Part shown: positions 1 through 12,738 of the stretch, one piece after another
Position numbering within the stretch: the first letter of the stretch is position 1
Layout of the letters: every line of letters begins with the position of its first letter
Assembly: GCF_023343835.1 (NCBI RefSeq)
Contig: NC_064437.1
Coordinates: 12,179,001-12,243,000, forward strand
DNA length: 64,000 nucleotides
Direction: 5' to 3'
Origin: Lagopus muta
Lineage: Eukaryota > Chordata > Aves > Galliformes > Phasianidae
Position numbers and translations under genes: made by a program
The notes under the pieces: generated by a model
What the model saw: only the letters and a program-made list of their open reading frames with translations
What the model was told of the DNA's origin: nothing
Database searches by the model: none

Positions 1-1752
1 TTGGTACTCAAAAACTACTTTTGAAAATCTCCTTTTGAAAACCAGTATTTTCTCTGATAAACTCTGATGGTTATTAAGCAAAAGTACAAAATGAAAAATA
101 ACCATCACTCCCAGTAAATACTATAAATGTACCTCTGGTAGTAATTTTTTCATTTATATGTTTAATTCATGCTAAAATAAATTATTAACATGTTTTTGAT
201 GACATTAAATGTTATTATAATTTATAGTTAGTATTCATTTGCTAACTGCAAACCGGTTTATAGTACAATATTCTTTGGGTAAATTAGCCTTTTGACCATA
301 TAACTGACTAGTACTGGCATTCATTGAAAACAAAGTACAATTTCTTTCTTTCTTAAACCTGATGACACAATATATCCCACTACTAAACCATAGTACTGCT
401 GAATCCTTAAGCACTGTAAACTGAATTCTCTTGAAGCAGAAGAGTGTCAGAACTGCTCATTTATTTTAAGCATATAATTAATTTATTTTTTTCCCTATTC
501 ATGATCAGTTAGAGATTTCTGTTTCCTCAGTGAATTACAGTATCCCATGTAAAACTTTATGTAGTATTTATTTATGTGTAGTGAAATTGTCTTTTCTTTA
601 AGGACATACCTTTTCCTTAAGTTCACAGGGAAGAAACAGGCCTTTTAAAAAGTTACCAAAATCAGAAGACTCCAGAAAGAGGAAACAGTCTTTCTTTCTC
701 ATACTGACAGAGAGAAAACTGGTGGTTTTCCATAAGTGTGCTGCTTGATTGAAGTCAGATAGTTACTTAGGTCTCATTACATGTGGTTAGTTTGACTAAG
801 AATAGACACACTCAAAACCAGACATCAATGTCTTAAAAGCCACCCATGGGATGAACAACAGCTTCTTTCCTTAAGCCACTTAATTTTTGCCATCAAATTA
901 ATATTTTATTATTCCTTAGAGCCCCTGACATGGTCTTTATGGTTTTAAGATGTGCAGCACACCATATACACAAGTTCTAAATAGGCTCTTGCAAGTCCAC
1001 TGAGAAAAGGTGCTAGAAGTAAATATTTTTATTTCCAGCAGAAGTAATTAACTGTGTATAATGCTGTAATAGTTTAAGTGAGAATGAGCAAACGAATAAA
1101 AATATAAATACAATTTTGAAATTACTTATATCTATAACTATCTTCTGCTTTCAGTTGTAAATATTTAGTTTAAAGCTGTTGATTGAGCCTCCTGCTGTTT
1201 AGCTTATATTTTATAGCCTAAACCATTTCATTTTTTAAACAAAAGACTTCATGAAGAAGACAGATTTATAATTTTTTTTCACTGATCTCAAAATTATCAA
1301 TTAGTTTTCACAGAACTTCTTGCATCGTTTACCAGTTTATAGACTCCTTTTTTCATCAGTCATTCAGAAGTAAAATATTTATGAAGTCAAATGTTTTTTA
1401 TCATGCTCTGATTCATACAAGAATGTTGGTGAAAGTGGTGATGCTTCAGCCAAAATAATTTTTCACAGTAACGAATTTATATTTTTTAATAATGCAGCAT
1501 AGGTGAATTAAGAAATAAGACAGCATGAATCCACAGACAAGCTCAAATGTTTCTAAAAGGATTTGCATGAATTAATTATACTTTCTGATTTTTTAAAATT
1601 CTTATTGGGTATTTTGTTATTATATTGTTATTGTGACTACTGGAAAAATACTTCCACATTTTCAGCTGTGATTACATTTAAAAAAAAAAAAAAGCAGAAA
1701 GGTAATAAATTGAATAAATTGTTTTATTAGAAATTGCTAGTACAGTTGTGTC
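1..1752. other. AT-rich noncoding stretch
   Basis: No reading frame of useful length and no repeat family that I recognise. The only low-complexity item is an A run at 1680-1693. CpG is almost absent: I see about one in the first kilobase, which gives the background against which the 25.6 kb block stands out. Intergenic or intronic; the sequence does not tell which. Confidence 0.7.
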
Positions 1753-1836
1753 TACAACATGCCTATAACAACGTACAAAAACATACCTAAACATACCTAC
1801 AATTCTACCATCATACCTACAACATACCTAAAATTC
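1753..1836. repeat. Degenerate minisatellite of CATACCTA-type units
   Basis: The words catacctaa, catacctac and close variants recur at irregular 8-18 base spacing through this stretch, giving an A/C-rich run poor in G. The units differ from one another, so the array is old or imperfectly expanded. No function is implied. Confidence 0.5.
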
Positions 1837-4480
1837 TTTTATATTTAATACAAAGCAGGGGGAAAACAATTAGCAACTCTTAAATACGGTAGAATTAAAC
1901 ATGCTCTTCAGATAAATTTATATACATTTTTTAGAATGTTCTACACAGCTCAAACAACAGCCACACTGATATTGATAGACTCTTTGAAGGATTCTATCAG
2001 GAGTTTTTTTCATAATACCAGTGGGATTCTTTTATGTCTTTGTAATAGGTGCTTTTATAATAAGTCTTTAACTAGAATTTACATGAATTCATTTCTGCCT
2101 GGCTTGCAGAATATATATGAGGACTGTTTATGGCATTGTACTGACATGCTGTGAAACAGTTCATCTCACAGTTTTGTGGAAGAATATATATATTTACAGA
2201 ACATATGACAGATGCAAAACATAGCTTTCCTATCAAAACAACACCAGCAACAAGCAGCTACCACAGTCTTAGAGGTCATTAGCAAATACCTGGATTAAAG
2301 TCCATAAAGAGGGAATCTGATTATCAAGCCAGCTTTCTACAAGTGATGAGCAGACTGATTATAGGAAAGCACAGAGGATTACAGGAGAATGACTGTATCA
2401 GAGCAAAAAAAGAGCAGTTAGAAGGCTTAATCTGAGCAGAGTGGAAGAGGCCAAGTAGGGTAGGATGGCTCCATCGGAGCACAGAAAAGTAGGCCAGTAG
2501 CACTGGCATGGGAAGTGCAGTGAGAGCCAGTTCTGCAGAGATTTCTAAAACTTCAACACTTAAAAAGTCCAATATCAGTATTACTTGATTAGAAGGCACT
2601 GCAAGTATTATGCCAAAAGAGGCAGCTTTAGGTTGGAAATAGGTTCAAAAAACATGAATTATGCTATGTAAAATAGCTTGGCATGCAGTATACAGTAGCG
2701 AAGGAAACTAGGGAAAGTGAGTGAAGCCATGGCTTATAGAGCTCTTAGAAATGCGTGTTGATCAATGCTACTAGCAGCAAGATTGGTGATTCAACTAGAC
2801 CCTCTTGATGTATTTACATTTCATCAATACTTTTGTCCTTTGCTTTGTCTTCCAGTAATATACTGAAAAGAGGAAACGGATAATCACAAAACTTCTGAGG
2901 AATGATTTTAAGAGAAATAGAACTTAGTAATGCTTTCCATTCATTGCAAAATATGGTGTAAAAGAAAAGTGATGTGACTGCTGTTCATTCACAGACAAAT
3001 GGAACCAAGCTGTAAAGGTTTAAGGTAATTTTTTCATATACAATAAAGCAAAGATTTCCCATTTCATACCTCCCAAGTTTGTAGTAAAGTAGAAGGCAAA
3101 CTCTTCCCTTTGATTGATGACTTTGAAATCTGAGATAAGGAAGTATCTCTGAATATGTTTTGAGGAGATCCATCTTGCTTCCTGTAAAATAAAGAATTTA
3201 TGAAAAGAATCAAAGTAAATAGAAAAGATTATGGAAAAGAATCAAAGTAAATATCTCTGTGTTCTAGTTTGAATTTATTTAGTTTATCAGTTTCATCTTT
3301 AGTCTGAAGAACTTCTTCAGGTTAAATGACTGGAAAGCAGTTCCTAAAGTCAGTATGAGGCGTGACACAACACCTGTCCCCAGCTCTTGTGTTATCTGTG
3401 GCATGCGTCTTTGTGGCCAGAAGTCCTCTGTAGTATCTTATTGAGGACAAACCAAATGCTGGGAACTTGGAGGTTAATTTTCCAAAAAGAAATAACCTGG
3501 CAATATTGCCATCTGTTAACTCCTTAATTTGCACTTTATTCTGGGTAAAGAGTTGCAAAGATTCCCTCTGGAATAATAAATGCTGCATGTTTTCCTACTT
3601 CTTCCTCTCCCAGAGCTTGATGCATGGTTATGGTAATGATTAATCCCTGAGTATTCATTAGACTTTCCTCATAATCCTGATCCAGGAGTGACAGTAAGGA
3701 GGATTTCTTATAATAGAATGATGTAATACTTTGGGAAATTAGCCACCATGTGTACCAGAACAAAAATGTTACATTACAGGGAGATAACCACAAGAAGAGA
3801 AAGTCTTACAGTGACACAGCATGTCTATGAAGGTCTTTGAGTTATAGAAACAAAGTGTTTTCTTCAACCCTGTCCATGTAAAAGGTTTAATAACTAACAT
3901 CTTGCATCATGACACCAATTAAATCAGACGAAGTTGGCATAATTCTAGTAGTGTCAAACCAGAATTGCAAATCCTGGCTGTTGCAGGTAATCTCAGTTAA
4001 AAATAAACAAATAAATAAATCCCTTCTTATTTTCTTATTATCATGTAGGGAAATATTTTTCAAAAAATGTAGTACAATTTGCAATAAATTAATAACCTTA
4101 GCAACGAGTAGAGGCTGAATTTCTGCCAGAGAATGAGCTGTCCTGGAGAATTACATGTGGTGCTAAAGCAGGCAAACATTCAATGAATTTCATTTTGGCC
4201 CATGTCTAAAAATAATGGTGAAGTCACAGGCAACATTCAAAAAAAAAAAAAAAAAAGTATCCTAAGCATGTATAGCAATTAGAAACAGCAACAACAACAG
4301 CAAACAACCAAATAAACAATAAAGGGAAGATTTACTTAGTGTAATATTTAATAGAAAATAAGCAAGTAGGGAACACTGAAAGTAAAGAAAGAAAAATAAT
4401 ATGTAGAATACCCTTACTCTATCTCAATTTAAATCTAGCCTGAAATCTTCCCTATTTGCACAAACTGTTCAGGCTTAGCT
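1837..4480. other. AT-rich noncoding stretch
   Basis: No supported gene. Short frames here (largest about 90 codons) lack codon bias, domains or splice context and are best taken as chance. Contains the duplicated word at 3202-3253, an 18-base A run at 4239-4256 and a loose CAA-rich patch at 4283-4320. Confidence 0.65.
3202..3253. repeat. Direct duplication of a 20-base word, 32 bases apart
   Basis: The word gaaaagaatcaaagtaaata occurs at 3202-3221 and again at 3234-3253. The two copies are identical over 20 bases, separated by a short A/T-rich spacer that itself resembles the unit (agaaaagattat). This suggests a local slippage or small tandem duplication that has partly diverged. Confidence 0.75.
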
Positions 4481-4556
4481 TCCTCTTTCTCCATTTTATA
4501 AAGGACTTTGAACTGACTGCTTGATGTTAAAAGCAGCATATAAATTGAAACTGCAT
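4481..4556 (+). repeat. Remnant of an ancient amniote repeat tail (LINE L2/CR1-L3 or SINE-like)
   Basis: The order cctctttctccattttata, aaaggactttgaactgactg, then aaaagcagcatataaattg follows the pattern of a common old amniote repeat end, in which a gctttgag word precedes an aaaagcgctatataa word. Divergence is high and I matched from memory, so the family name is open. Confidence 0.35.
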
Positions 4557-4812
4557 TATGCTTCAGAGCAGATAAAGTTATTGCAAATGCAAAGAAAAAT
4601 TTTGAAATGAGACACACTACAGCTGGAAATGCAAACCACATTAATCCAAGAAGTTTTTTGTTTTTTAGTTCTGCCAGAGGAAGCAAGAGGTCAAGGGGGA
4701 ACTTTTAAAGAATACAGGAAGGGATATGAAACAAAATGACAGAGGATAGTAAAATAGCTGAACAACAAATGAAAGCTAACACTGTCAGATGAGTCCAAGA
4801 CACTAGGCAGGA

Positions 4813-4905
4813 AGCCAGCAAATATGGTTGCAATATTAAAACAAGGGATGAATATCATCAAGAAAATTATATACACACTAAATATCTGCATGTGAGGAAA
4901 AAGGG
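4813..4905 (+). mobile_element. Possible very eroded LINE reverse-transcriptase fragment
   Basis: On the plus strand, gccagcaaatatggttgcaa and the bases after it read P-A-N-M-V-A-I-L-K-Q-G. This resembles the start of a CR1/L2-type reverse transcriptase, where an ANVVPIFKKG-like motif precedes a GNYRP-like block. After a frame shift the next bases give Q-E-N-Y followed by loosely matching residues. The A-rich, T-poor strand upstream (4690-4810) also fits LINE sense DNA. The match is short and frame-shifted, so chance remains possible. Confidence 0.28.
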
Positions 4906-7019
4906 ACAAAAGTGAGTGGCAAGGAGGGAGTTGCTGGATGAGTGTATGAGGTTATATTTTACAGGGTGTGCAGAACACTTTCTTCGTCACAGTTTGCACA
5001 GTGATAAGAGCATCCTAAATATTACACATAGATAAAATCCTGGCTATATTGGAGTCAGTGTGAGTTTTGACATTGACTCTGACAGAGACAAGATTTCATT
5101 CATTAAAGGGAAGACATTACTACCTACCTCAGTGAGATAGGAGAAAAACCCTATTATTTCATTTTGCAGAGGGAAAAGTTGGGCTCCTAGAAACCCACAG
5201 TTTGTAAAGGTTTGTTGCCTTTGTAAGGTCCAGAGGTCTTCAAATTTTAACAACCACGTGTCTGGCATGCAGAATAAGATCTCAAATCAAGATTTAAATG
5301 TTCAGGTTTTCATGACAATATTCATGTGAAATTAGTAGAGTAAATTAAACATGATTCTGAAAAGGACAGTTGCCTTGAGCAAAACAAAGCTTGTAATAGA
5401 CACTGAGAGAAAGCTTGGGCTTCCCAAGCCATGCCTGGGGAAAAAAATATATATCTATATATATTTTTGTCAATAAAATCTTCTGCACTAACAAAGAAAT
5501 GTGTATAACTAGCTCAGGCTGGGCATGGCACTGACACAGTCACATAGCACTGTTTTAGATCAGGAGGTACTCATAGTTCAACAGAGGAACAAATACCAGA
5601 GGAAGCATTCATCAGGTCCACAGTATTTGGAGGAGGAATACCTTAGGAAATTATAAATAAAGTTTGTAACCCAAGCTTCTAAATTCAAGGTAGGAAGGAA
5701 ACAGTTCCCAGGCAGAATCATTTATTTGTGTTCCTTCAATGAACTGTGCTTGACTTTTTCTCTTTATGGAGAGATACTGGAGGTTTTGTTGAATACATTT
5801 CATATTAAGCAATTATTGACAAAAAATCTTCTGAAATAAAATGCTGGGAGTACAACCTAGAACACTTCTCCCTTTTTACAGTTGAATGCCCTGCTAAAAT
5901 TAAAAGCCATGCTCTCTCTTTTATTTTTTCCTGCTGCTGAAGCTATCCCTGCTTTATTTGCTGCTTAAGTTATTTGTAATAGTGTTATCAAGATTGGAGA
6001 TGTGTATTAATTCCAGACAATCTGGTGAATCGTTTATTGTAGTAGTTGTGCCTTGTAAAGCTCTCGATGTGTGGAAATGAACATTAGTCAAGAACTTCAG
6101 CACTTCCTCATCTAATTTCTGATGATGCTTGTAGAAATTTCTGGTATACCATAGACACCCAAAGCATGTACATAATGCGCTCCTGTATGAACCTAGACAC
6201 ATTCCAGCTAGGAAAATAAGAATAATGGGATTTTTTGTTTACAAGAACACAAAACAGAAAAGGTTTTAAGCCTTATTGGACTCTCAACCTCACCTAAAGC
6301 TTATTTTCAGTGTGCAGGGCATATATAGATATTCACTTTGCAACTGTTTTGCTGACTGTTTTTACCCTCTTCCCAGCCAGCTAGAAGCTCACTCTACTTC
6401 CCCTGAAACAGACTACATAAATAATCATACAAAATCTTCATACCAAATCACTGAAGCTTCCAGTGCTGAAACCTCAACAAATATCTTCATGAGCTCAGTA
6501 GCTAAAAATAAAGGAGCAATAACATTGTCCTAATACCTGAAAGCTGAAAGAACATAGTTTATGTGGATGCAGGAAGGATGCCTGCTTGTACCTCTAGATT
6601 CTTGGGCCACTTCTAAATGATGTGCTTTTGATGTCCCAACTCTCCATAAGTTTTTTGCTTAGTGTACCCTCCACCTTCCTTGCTGATTGGACTTTCCTCT
6701 TGACTATTTGTCCTGGAGTCTGGCAGTCTCTCTCTAGTCTGCTTGTGCATAAATTATTACAATGTTTCTGCTGCAGGAATAAAAACAAACAAACAAACAA
6801 ACGAAAAAAAACACCCCAGCTTATTAAAAACATGATTTTCAAACTTGCTATGTTCATATACAGTTGCCTGCTAATATGTTTATTTAGTCAATGTGTTTCC
6901 TATATTTCATACACTCCATGTTTTGTTTCTGTATCAGTCAAAAGACAGATTATAGGTAAGAAAGAAATTAAATGGCAAGCAAAACTATTTATTCTAAATC
7001 CTTTTCTCAGCCCCTTACC
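4906..7019. other. AT-rich noncoding stretch
   Basis: Nothing gene-like. A short AT alternation lies at 5446-5467 and an AAAC microsatellite at 6779-6812. The open frame from 6622 runs into the neighbouring CR1 element and is treated as chance. Confidence 0.65.
6779..6812. repeat. (AAAC)n microsatellite
   Basis: Four to five copies of aaac from 6783, with A-rich ends. Simple sequence, likely length-variable. Confidence 0.85.
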
Positions 7020-7340
7020 AGCTTTGACTCCACCACCTCCCTGGGCAGCCCATTCCAGTTCCTGACCACTGTCTGAGAGAATTTTTTTTTTTTTTTTTAA
7101 TTTCTAATCTAAACCTCCTTTGGTACAACTTGTGGCCATTTCCTCAGGTCCTGTTTGTTGCATGGAAGAAGAGGCCAAAACCCTCCTCATCACAACCTCC
7201 TTTCAGGAAGTTGAAGAGTGCAGTGAGGTCTCCCCTGAGCCACCTCTTCTCCAGACTGAACAATCCCAGCTCCCTCAGCTGCCCCTCATAAGATTGTGCT
7301 CCAGACCCCTCACCAGGGCCTCAATGTCTTTCATGTATTG
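7020..7340 (-). mobile_element. CR1 LINE fragment, 3' part lacking the terminal end
   Basis: Read on the minus strand this follows the 3' region of avian CR1: the block with the two-sided text around ctgcccagggaggtggtgga (reverse of 7026-7045), then the segment that includes the Py-rich and ggaggttgtgatgagg words, then the acctcactgcactcttcaac type text. The last 100 bases or so of a normal CR1, including the terminal ATTCTATGATTCT-like repeats, are absent at the low-coordinate side. An 18-base T run at 7082-7099 has expanded inside the element, where CR1 normally has only a short A-rich patch on the sense strand. CR1 copies move by target-primed reverse transcription; this one is a dead 5'- and 3'-truncated copy. 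Confidence 0.88.
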
Positions 7341-10300
7341 GGAAAAAAAAAGAAAAAGGAATAAGCCCTAATGATGAGAGTAGGAATATGGCATTCTGTA
7401 GGTAAAATATATTTTAGTATTTTGTATGTTCTATAACTTCTCCAGACTTCTCAATTCCTTCCGTTCAGAAAAAGCATTGTAGGAGAACAGAGAACACACA
7501 ACAGATTTCATCTAATAAAAAATAGTTATATAAACTATTAACATTTACATGCCTTTATCACCATATCAGCTTTGCCTTAATTATCTTTGTCAGCTGTACC
7601 TTACAAAACAGATATCAGAGCTGCCTGAAGAGCAAGCTCTCACTGGGGAGATACTACCAAGCATGCTTTTTGTGTGCCATATCTCCCTTCAAAATGCAGT
7701 TATATGACTCCTTGTTTTTTTTAAACCAAAATACAAATGGAATAGAGGTAAAATAGAATAAAGCATTGTTGTCTGTTCATTGTTAGAATTGGATGTTTCT
7801 CCAGTAAAGAAAAGCAAAGGAGTTCTGCACAAAACACTATCATTCCTCTGTTAACACCTCTCACTGAGATGCCACAAATGCTCAAATATTTGGTATTTTC
7901 CTTATCATCCTTACTGTAGTGGTCCTGTGACTGTGTAAGAAATCCTGAAATTTCACTGTAGAAAAGAATTCTCACACTCATTTTGTGGTGAGAATGGATT
8001 CACAACTATTCACAGTGTGGGTTTCTGGTACAGTTTCTAACCTGTTTTAATGACATTATCTAATAGCAATAAGCAGAGGTTTTGATAGCAAAAGCAATTC
8101 AGAAGTGTAACTACCTCAACCTACAGTTATCTAATAGGAAAAGCTATACTTCAAGCGTTTGCTTTTTCAAAAACTTGAGGCTAACAACTTGTTTCATCCC
8201 CAAACATGTCATTTCAGCCCATTCATTAAAAGCACTTTCATCAGTCTCAGCCAGCTGCAAAACCATTTGAGGTTATCTTGCCAGAGAAGGAGCCTTCATA
8301 TCCTGCTCCCTTTTAAAAGCACCTTTGCTCTTTACATACTGGAAGGTAAATACACTGTAAAAATGCCAAGGCCTACCACAGTTCAGATATTTGAGAGTCT
8401 TGTGAAGAAAAAGCACAAAGAGAACCTGAATAGATGCTCCCCATGAACTTTTCAAAGAATGCAAGAACATAATTCTTGCCTCTCCTAGGTGAGCAAGTCA
8501 TCAGCTTACTCCTAATTCATTTCTCTCTTAACAAGCTTACAGAGCAAACCACTACAGAGAAGAGCATGATTTAAAAAGAGATCAGCAGCAACCTCATTCC
8601 CCAACTGTGCTGAGAAACTTCTCAGGAGACAAGATCTATGCATGGCCTTCCTTATGGTGCAGTGCAGCATTTAATTTCAGGGAAAAAAAAGTGACAGCAA
8701 CAGTATCATTAAAAGTTCCTTTCATATCTTTTACTTTGCAAAGCCAAGGATGAATAAGTTTAAGTAATGTTTCTAAGAATAAAGCAAATATCTAATCAGG
8801 CTCCAGAGATGGCACCTTTATAGTAAATGTTATGCCCATGTTGAGCTCTCTATGCTCAAAAAAATTGTTTTTTTAAATAGAAATGGTAACAGATGCTCAC
8901 GTTTACTGGCATTAGCAGATGCCACTTTATTAAAGACAGCACTGGAATGAATCCCTTGAGTTTGAATTTCATAAAATTCATTAAGGAAATATTTTTGAAA
9001 AGAGATGGAGAAAGTATGTTTTAATGATGTTCACATGTTTCCCCAAAGAGTGAAAGCCAATACATGCAGGCGTTGAAAGCATTACATGCTAATTTCATTA
9101 AAGTGGGGAAGAGTACCTAGAAAAAGCACAAAAGTAAGTGCCATTGACCTCACTGGTAAGAGGCCAAAAAGGAACCTGCTCTGGGAAACTGAGCCTTTTT
9201 GCCTCTGTAGCAACTAGGTAGGTGATGGCTGTCTTGGAAAATTTATGGTTTCATTTTATTTGTAGCAGATGTCTCTTTAAAGCAAACACTCTTGTGCAAT
9301 ATGCTACACAAATCTTATGGATAATTACAAAATGTAACATGGAGGTTCAGTAATGCTGCAGACATCAACAGTATTTTCCAAAATGAATCATGAATGAAAA
9401 GAGGAAAAAATGTCCTGATATTGATCTAAGGCTTGAAGATAAAAGGTTAATCAAAACAAGGCTTCTGCTAATGTTTTTTAGAAACTTGTTGTTTTAAGAG
9501 AAAAAGGTAAAAGTTGAAACTTTGTATGGGGTACACTTATTAAATCATCATTTATCCAAAACGAGTCTTGGAGTTTCAACAAAGATTCCAGAATAAGACT
9601 GAAGTAGTATGAGAGTTATGGTCAGACAACTGCAACCCAAAAGATTATTTTAGAGACGTATCTTTTATTCAAGTAAAGGAAGAGTATTCATATTTCTTGC
9701 TCTACTTAGGTTTTAAAAAAAAAAAAAAAAAAAAAAAAGACATTATCCATTCCATTTTCTTAGTTCAAACCCTGTGAAAAACCTTCATTCCTCTGAATTA
9801 TTGTTCCTCTCAAGCAAACACTGCTGAGTTGCATCTTGCGGAAATTTCATCTTAGACCAACTGAAAGAACCAACAATTATACCAAACACTGTAGACCCAT
9901 AGAAAAGTTTTGCCAATAGAGAGGATGATTAAACAGAAAGTACCATTTCTATACTAATTTTTTAATATATCAAGTTTCAAATATAAAAATTTATCCTACA
10001 AGCCCTTGAAGGTGAGCAAACTGCTGTTGATAGCATCTTTGTTTCCTTAATTTTCTTCTCTAACAAGTTATTTTCAAGGTGGAAATAAATGAATTTTGGA
10101 AAACCAAATGCAAATGGACAGAAGTAATACAACTGTGAATTCACTGCTCATTATGCAAGGTTTGTAGGAATGTTTCTTTCAAAAGGAAAGTCATTAAAGT
10201 AATGTTGCTGTTCTGTTTTGCAGGTCTTTGTGACAGTTTAAGCAATAAGAATGGTTTAATCTCTCTGGATTGCAAAAGAAGAAACCTCTGACAAGGACAG

Positions 10301-10740
10301 GAGATTGACAGAATCTGTAATATATTTTTACTTATGTCACCTATTTGTAATTTCAAGGACATGATTCACAATGACCCTATTGCAGTGTTGTGTAGGCATT
10401 GTTCTACACTGATTTGCATTAATGTCTACAGAAGAGTTTTCCTCTCTTAGTACTGCTTCAGAGGATATGCTTGTCATTAAAATTCTGGTCACAGATGTGG
10501 GTTAAAATATCTCTAACCTTTACAAATGTATTATGTGGCACTACTGACATAGCTTTTATTGCAGATAAAATCTATAACAAATTCTCTGTGTGACAGGAGA
10601 GCAACATGATTTTGTATTAAATTCAGATGATAGAGATGCATTCCTTGCTTGTACTTTTAAAATGTTTTGGATTTAGTAAAAATAAGTTAGGTTTTCTACT
10701 CTGTTACATTAGAAATACATTAAATCAATTCACTTTGTTT
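7341..10740. other. AT-rich noncoding stretch
   Basis: No gene found. A 24-base A run lies at 9715-9738. Short open frames at 7721-7981 and 8082-8470 show no domain or codon signal. Confidence 0.65.
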
Positions 10741-10812
10741 TAGTTTGCTGTTTTTCTTTTAACATTTTTTTCTTTAACAGGCTTTAAGAAGAGAACATAA
10801 AAGAGAGGTAAG
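10741..10812 (+). other. Candidate 27-nt microexon (10781-10807) with its splice sites
   Basis: A long pyrimidine tract (10741-10776, mostly T, with a ttaac word that could hold a branch point near 10769-10772 or 10759-10763) ends in aacag at 10776-10780. The next 27 bases (10781-10807) are followed by gtaagaat, preceded by gag, which is close to the best vertebrate donor. The 27 bases are open in only one frame, the phase-0 one, giving A-L-R-R-E-H-K-R-E; the other two frames contain stops. A length divisible by three, a charged K/R/E-rich peptide and an unusually strong pyrimidine tract are all typical of neuronal microexons. I do not recognise the host gene. No other exon of such a gene is visible here, so the flanking introns would be over 10 kb and over 53 kb. 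A pseudo-exon, which large genomes hold in numbers, is the main alternative. Confidence 0.35.
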
Positions 10813-11008
10813 AATTCAACTCATTTTCAGTCTTGGTTGAAACCCTCAAAAGTAAACAAGAAATCAGTTTATTAGGACAGACTGCCAAACATTTACCACT
10901 GTAATTTTTTTATACCATACATTTAACACTGCCTAAGATCTTCTGCTACTGTTTCCTGACTGACAATGGTATTTCTAAGCCTAAAACAATATTGTTTACC
11001 AATGGAGA

Positions 11009-11044
<36 letters not shown>

Positions 11045-12738
11045 TGGAGTGAAGGGGAAAAATTTAACCAAAGAATAAAATAAAACTAATAGTATAACAT
11101 CTTTAATTTTTACTCTAGGAATCAGTCACTACATCATAAAAGATAAAGGAAACTTTTTCCTGTCCCAGAGCTGGCGTGTGAGGATGAGGCTGGGACAAGA
11201 AGAGAACTGCTGAAGTAAAAGCCAGTGGGGTCTCTGGGTCCAAATACTCAAGAAGGAATAAGCTGAAGTTGACACAATGGTCTGTGAAGTCTTGTTGAAG
11301 CAGGGTCTACTGACATTAATAAGAATGGAGAGGAAATTGCACAAAGTTTGGTTATTTAGCAGTACTTAGTGAGGAAAAGGAGAGAGAAAATAAAAGCTAT
11401 AAAAAGCTGGACTGGGAGTTTACAGAATTAATTTTAGATGGGATGAGAAGTTGGATTTGGCTAATTCAGATTATAAAGACTTGATTTTTAAGGCTTCCAA
11501 CGCCATTTTCATGCAGAAAGGACATGGTTAGAAATGCAATTCTCGGCCTGTAGTGTATCAGAAGTATACATTGTTCAGTGCTGAGGTGTTATTGAGTGTT
11601 AACACTCACCATGGCTGAGGATGTGGGATAGCAGTTGTTCAGTTAGAAGTGTAACCCCTTGTGCATTAGCTGTATGCTGAGAACACGAGCAAGAAGAAAC
11701 TACTCAACATTTTGAAGAGATGTACTCTTCTTATTTAACCCTTCCTGCAGTACAGTAGGAATTTGTCACAGTAGTTGGAGGCTGAATATTCAAGTGTAAG
11801 AACTGGGATACGGCCCACCACTGAGTTACCATCTGCATCTCTACACTCACTACAAGGCTGCTCTAAGCTGGCACACTACTGAGAGCTAAAGCATGGGTCA
11901 TGATAACAGATGCTTTGGGCCCCATAGGTGGGCAGTCAGTTCTTCTCAGTGCCATCTCACAGTTAATGTTGGCTTGCAAAGTCTCAAATTAACTTCTGCT
12001 CATAGCAAATCCTATGTAAGTATGTATATATTTTGACATTCTTTTGTAGACATAGCAGAATGCATTCTTAGTAACTAATTTCCTTGTCTGGAAAATAGTG
12101 TCTTAAAATAAAAAACTCTCAATTTATTTCATTGTTTCAAATTATGTAATTGATAAGTTTTGGACATCTCTGAATTCATACTAATAAGGCAGCCAGGGAG
12201 CTATATAACACAGATCTTTGTAAAATAAAGAATTTGACCAGTAATAGCAATTAAATGTTTCTTCTGAGAACAGCAAGAATGAAAGGAGCTTCTTTATGGA
12301 AAGAATATTACTTAGATAAAACATTCCTAATACTGTCACAGAATTTTCTCTGTACCTCACTCTCCCAGTTACTGGAAAGGATATCAATGTTTATTTTTGT
12401 TGTTTTCATTTTAATTTTGACATGATGTTAAATCATTTCCAGAGTCCTTGCACAGAGGGTGTGAAATTTGAAATGTGCAGAGGATGCTAGGTAAGATCTT
12501 TTCTAAAACTAAGCCTAGTCAACTATGTAATGGGAAAATAATCTTAAAGCTTTATAAAATAAAAGCTTTATAAAATTTTGAGAAGCTCTAAAGAAAATTG
12601 TTGAAGGAAGAATACACCTATGTAATGTTCGTATGACAACAAATATTCAAACAACATACTTATATAAATATACATTTGCAATAAACTTCCTGGTATTATT
12701 ACATATAAAATGATGTTTTATTAACTGTGTAGTCAGTA
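10813..12738. other. AT-rich noncoding stretch
   Basis: No gene or recognised element apart from the T run at 11012-11043. The frame at 11129-11344 on the minus strand shows no domain and is taken as chance. Confidence 0.65.
11012..11043. repeat. Homopolymer T run of 32
   Basis: Uninterrupted T from 11012 to 11043, the longest homopolymer in the window. No retroposon body is recognisable next to it, so it is not clearly a reversed poly-A tail. Confidence 0.9.

Noticed and set aside
6622..7065. Open frame of 147 codons on the plus strand
   Set aside because: Runs through an AAAC microsatellite and into a reversed CR1; no domain and no codon pattern.
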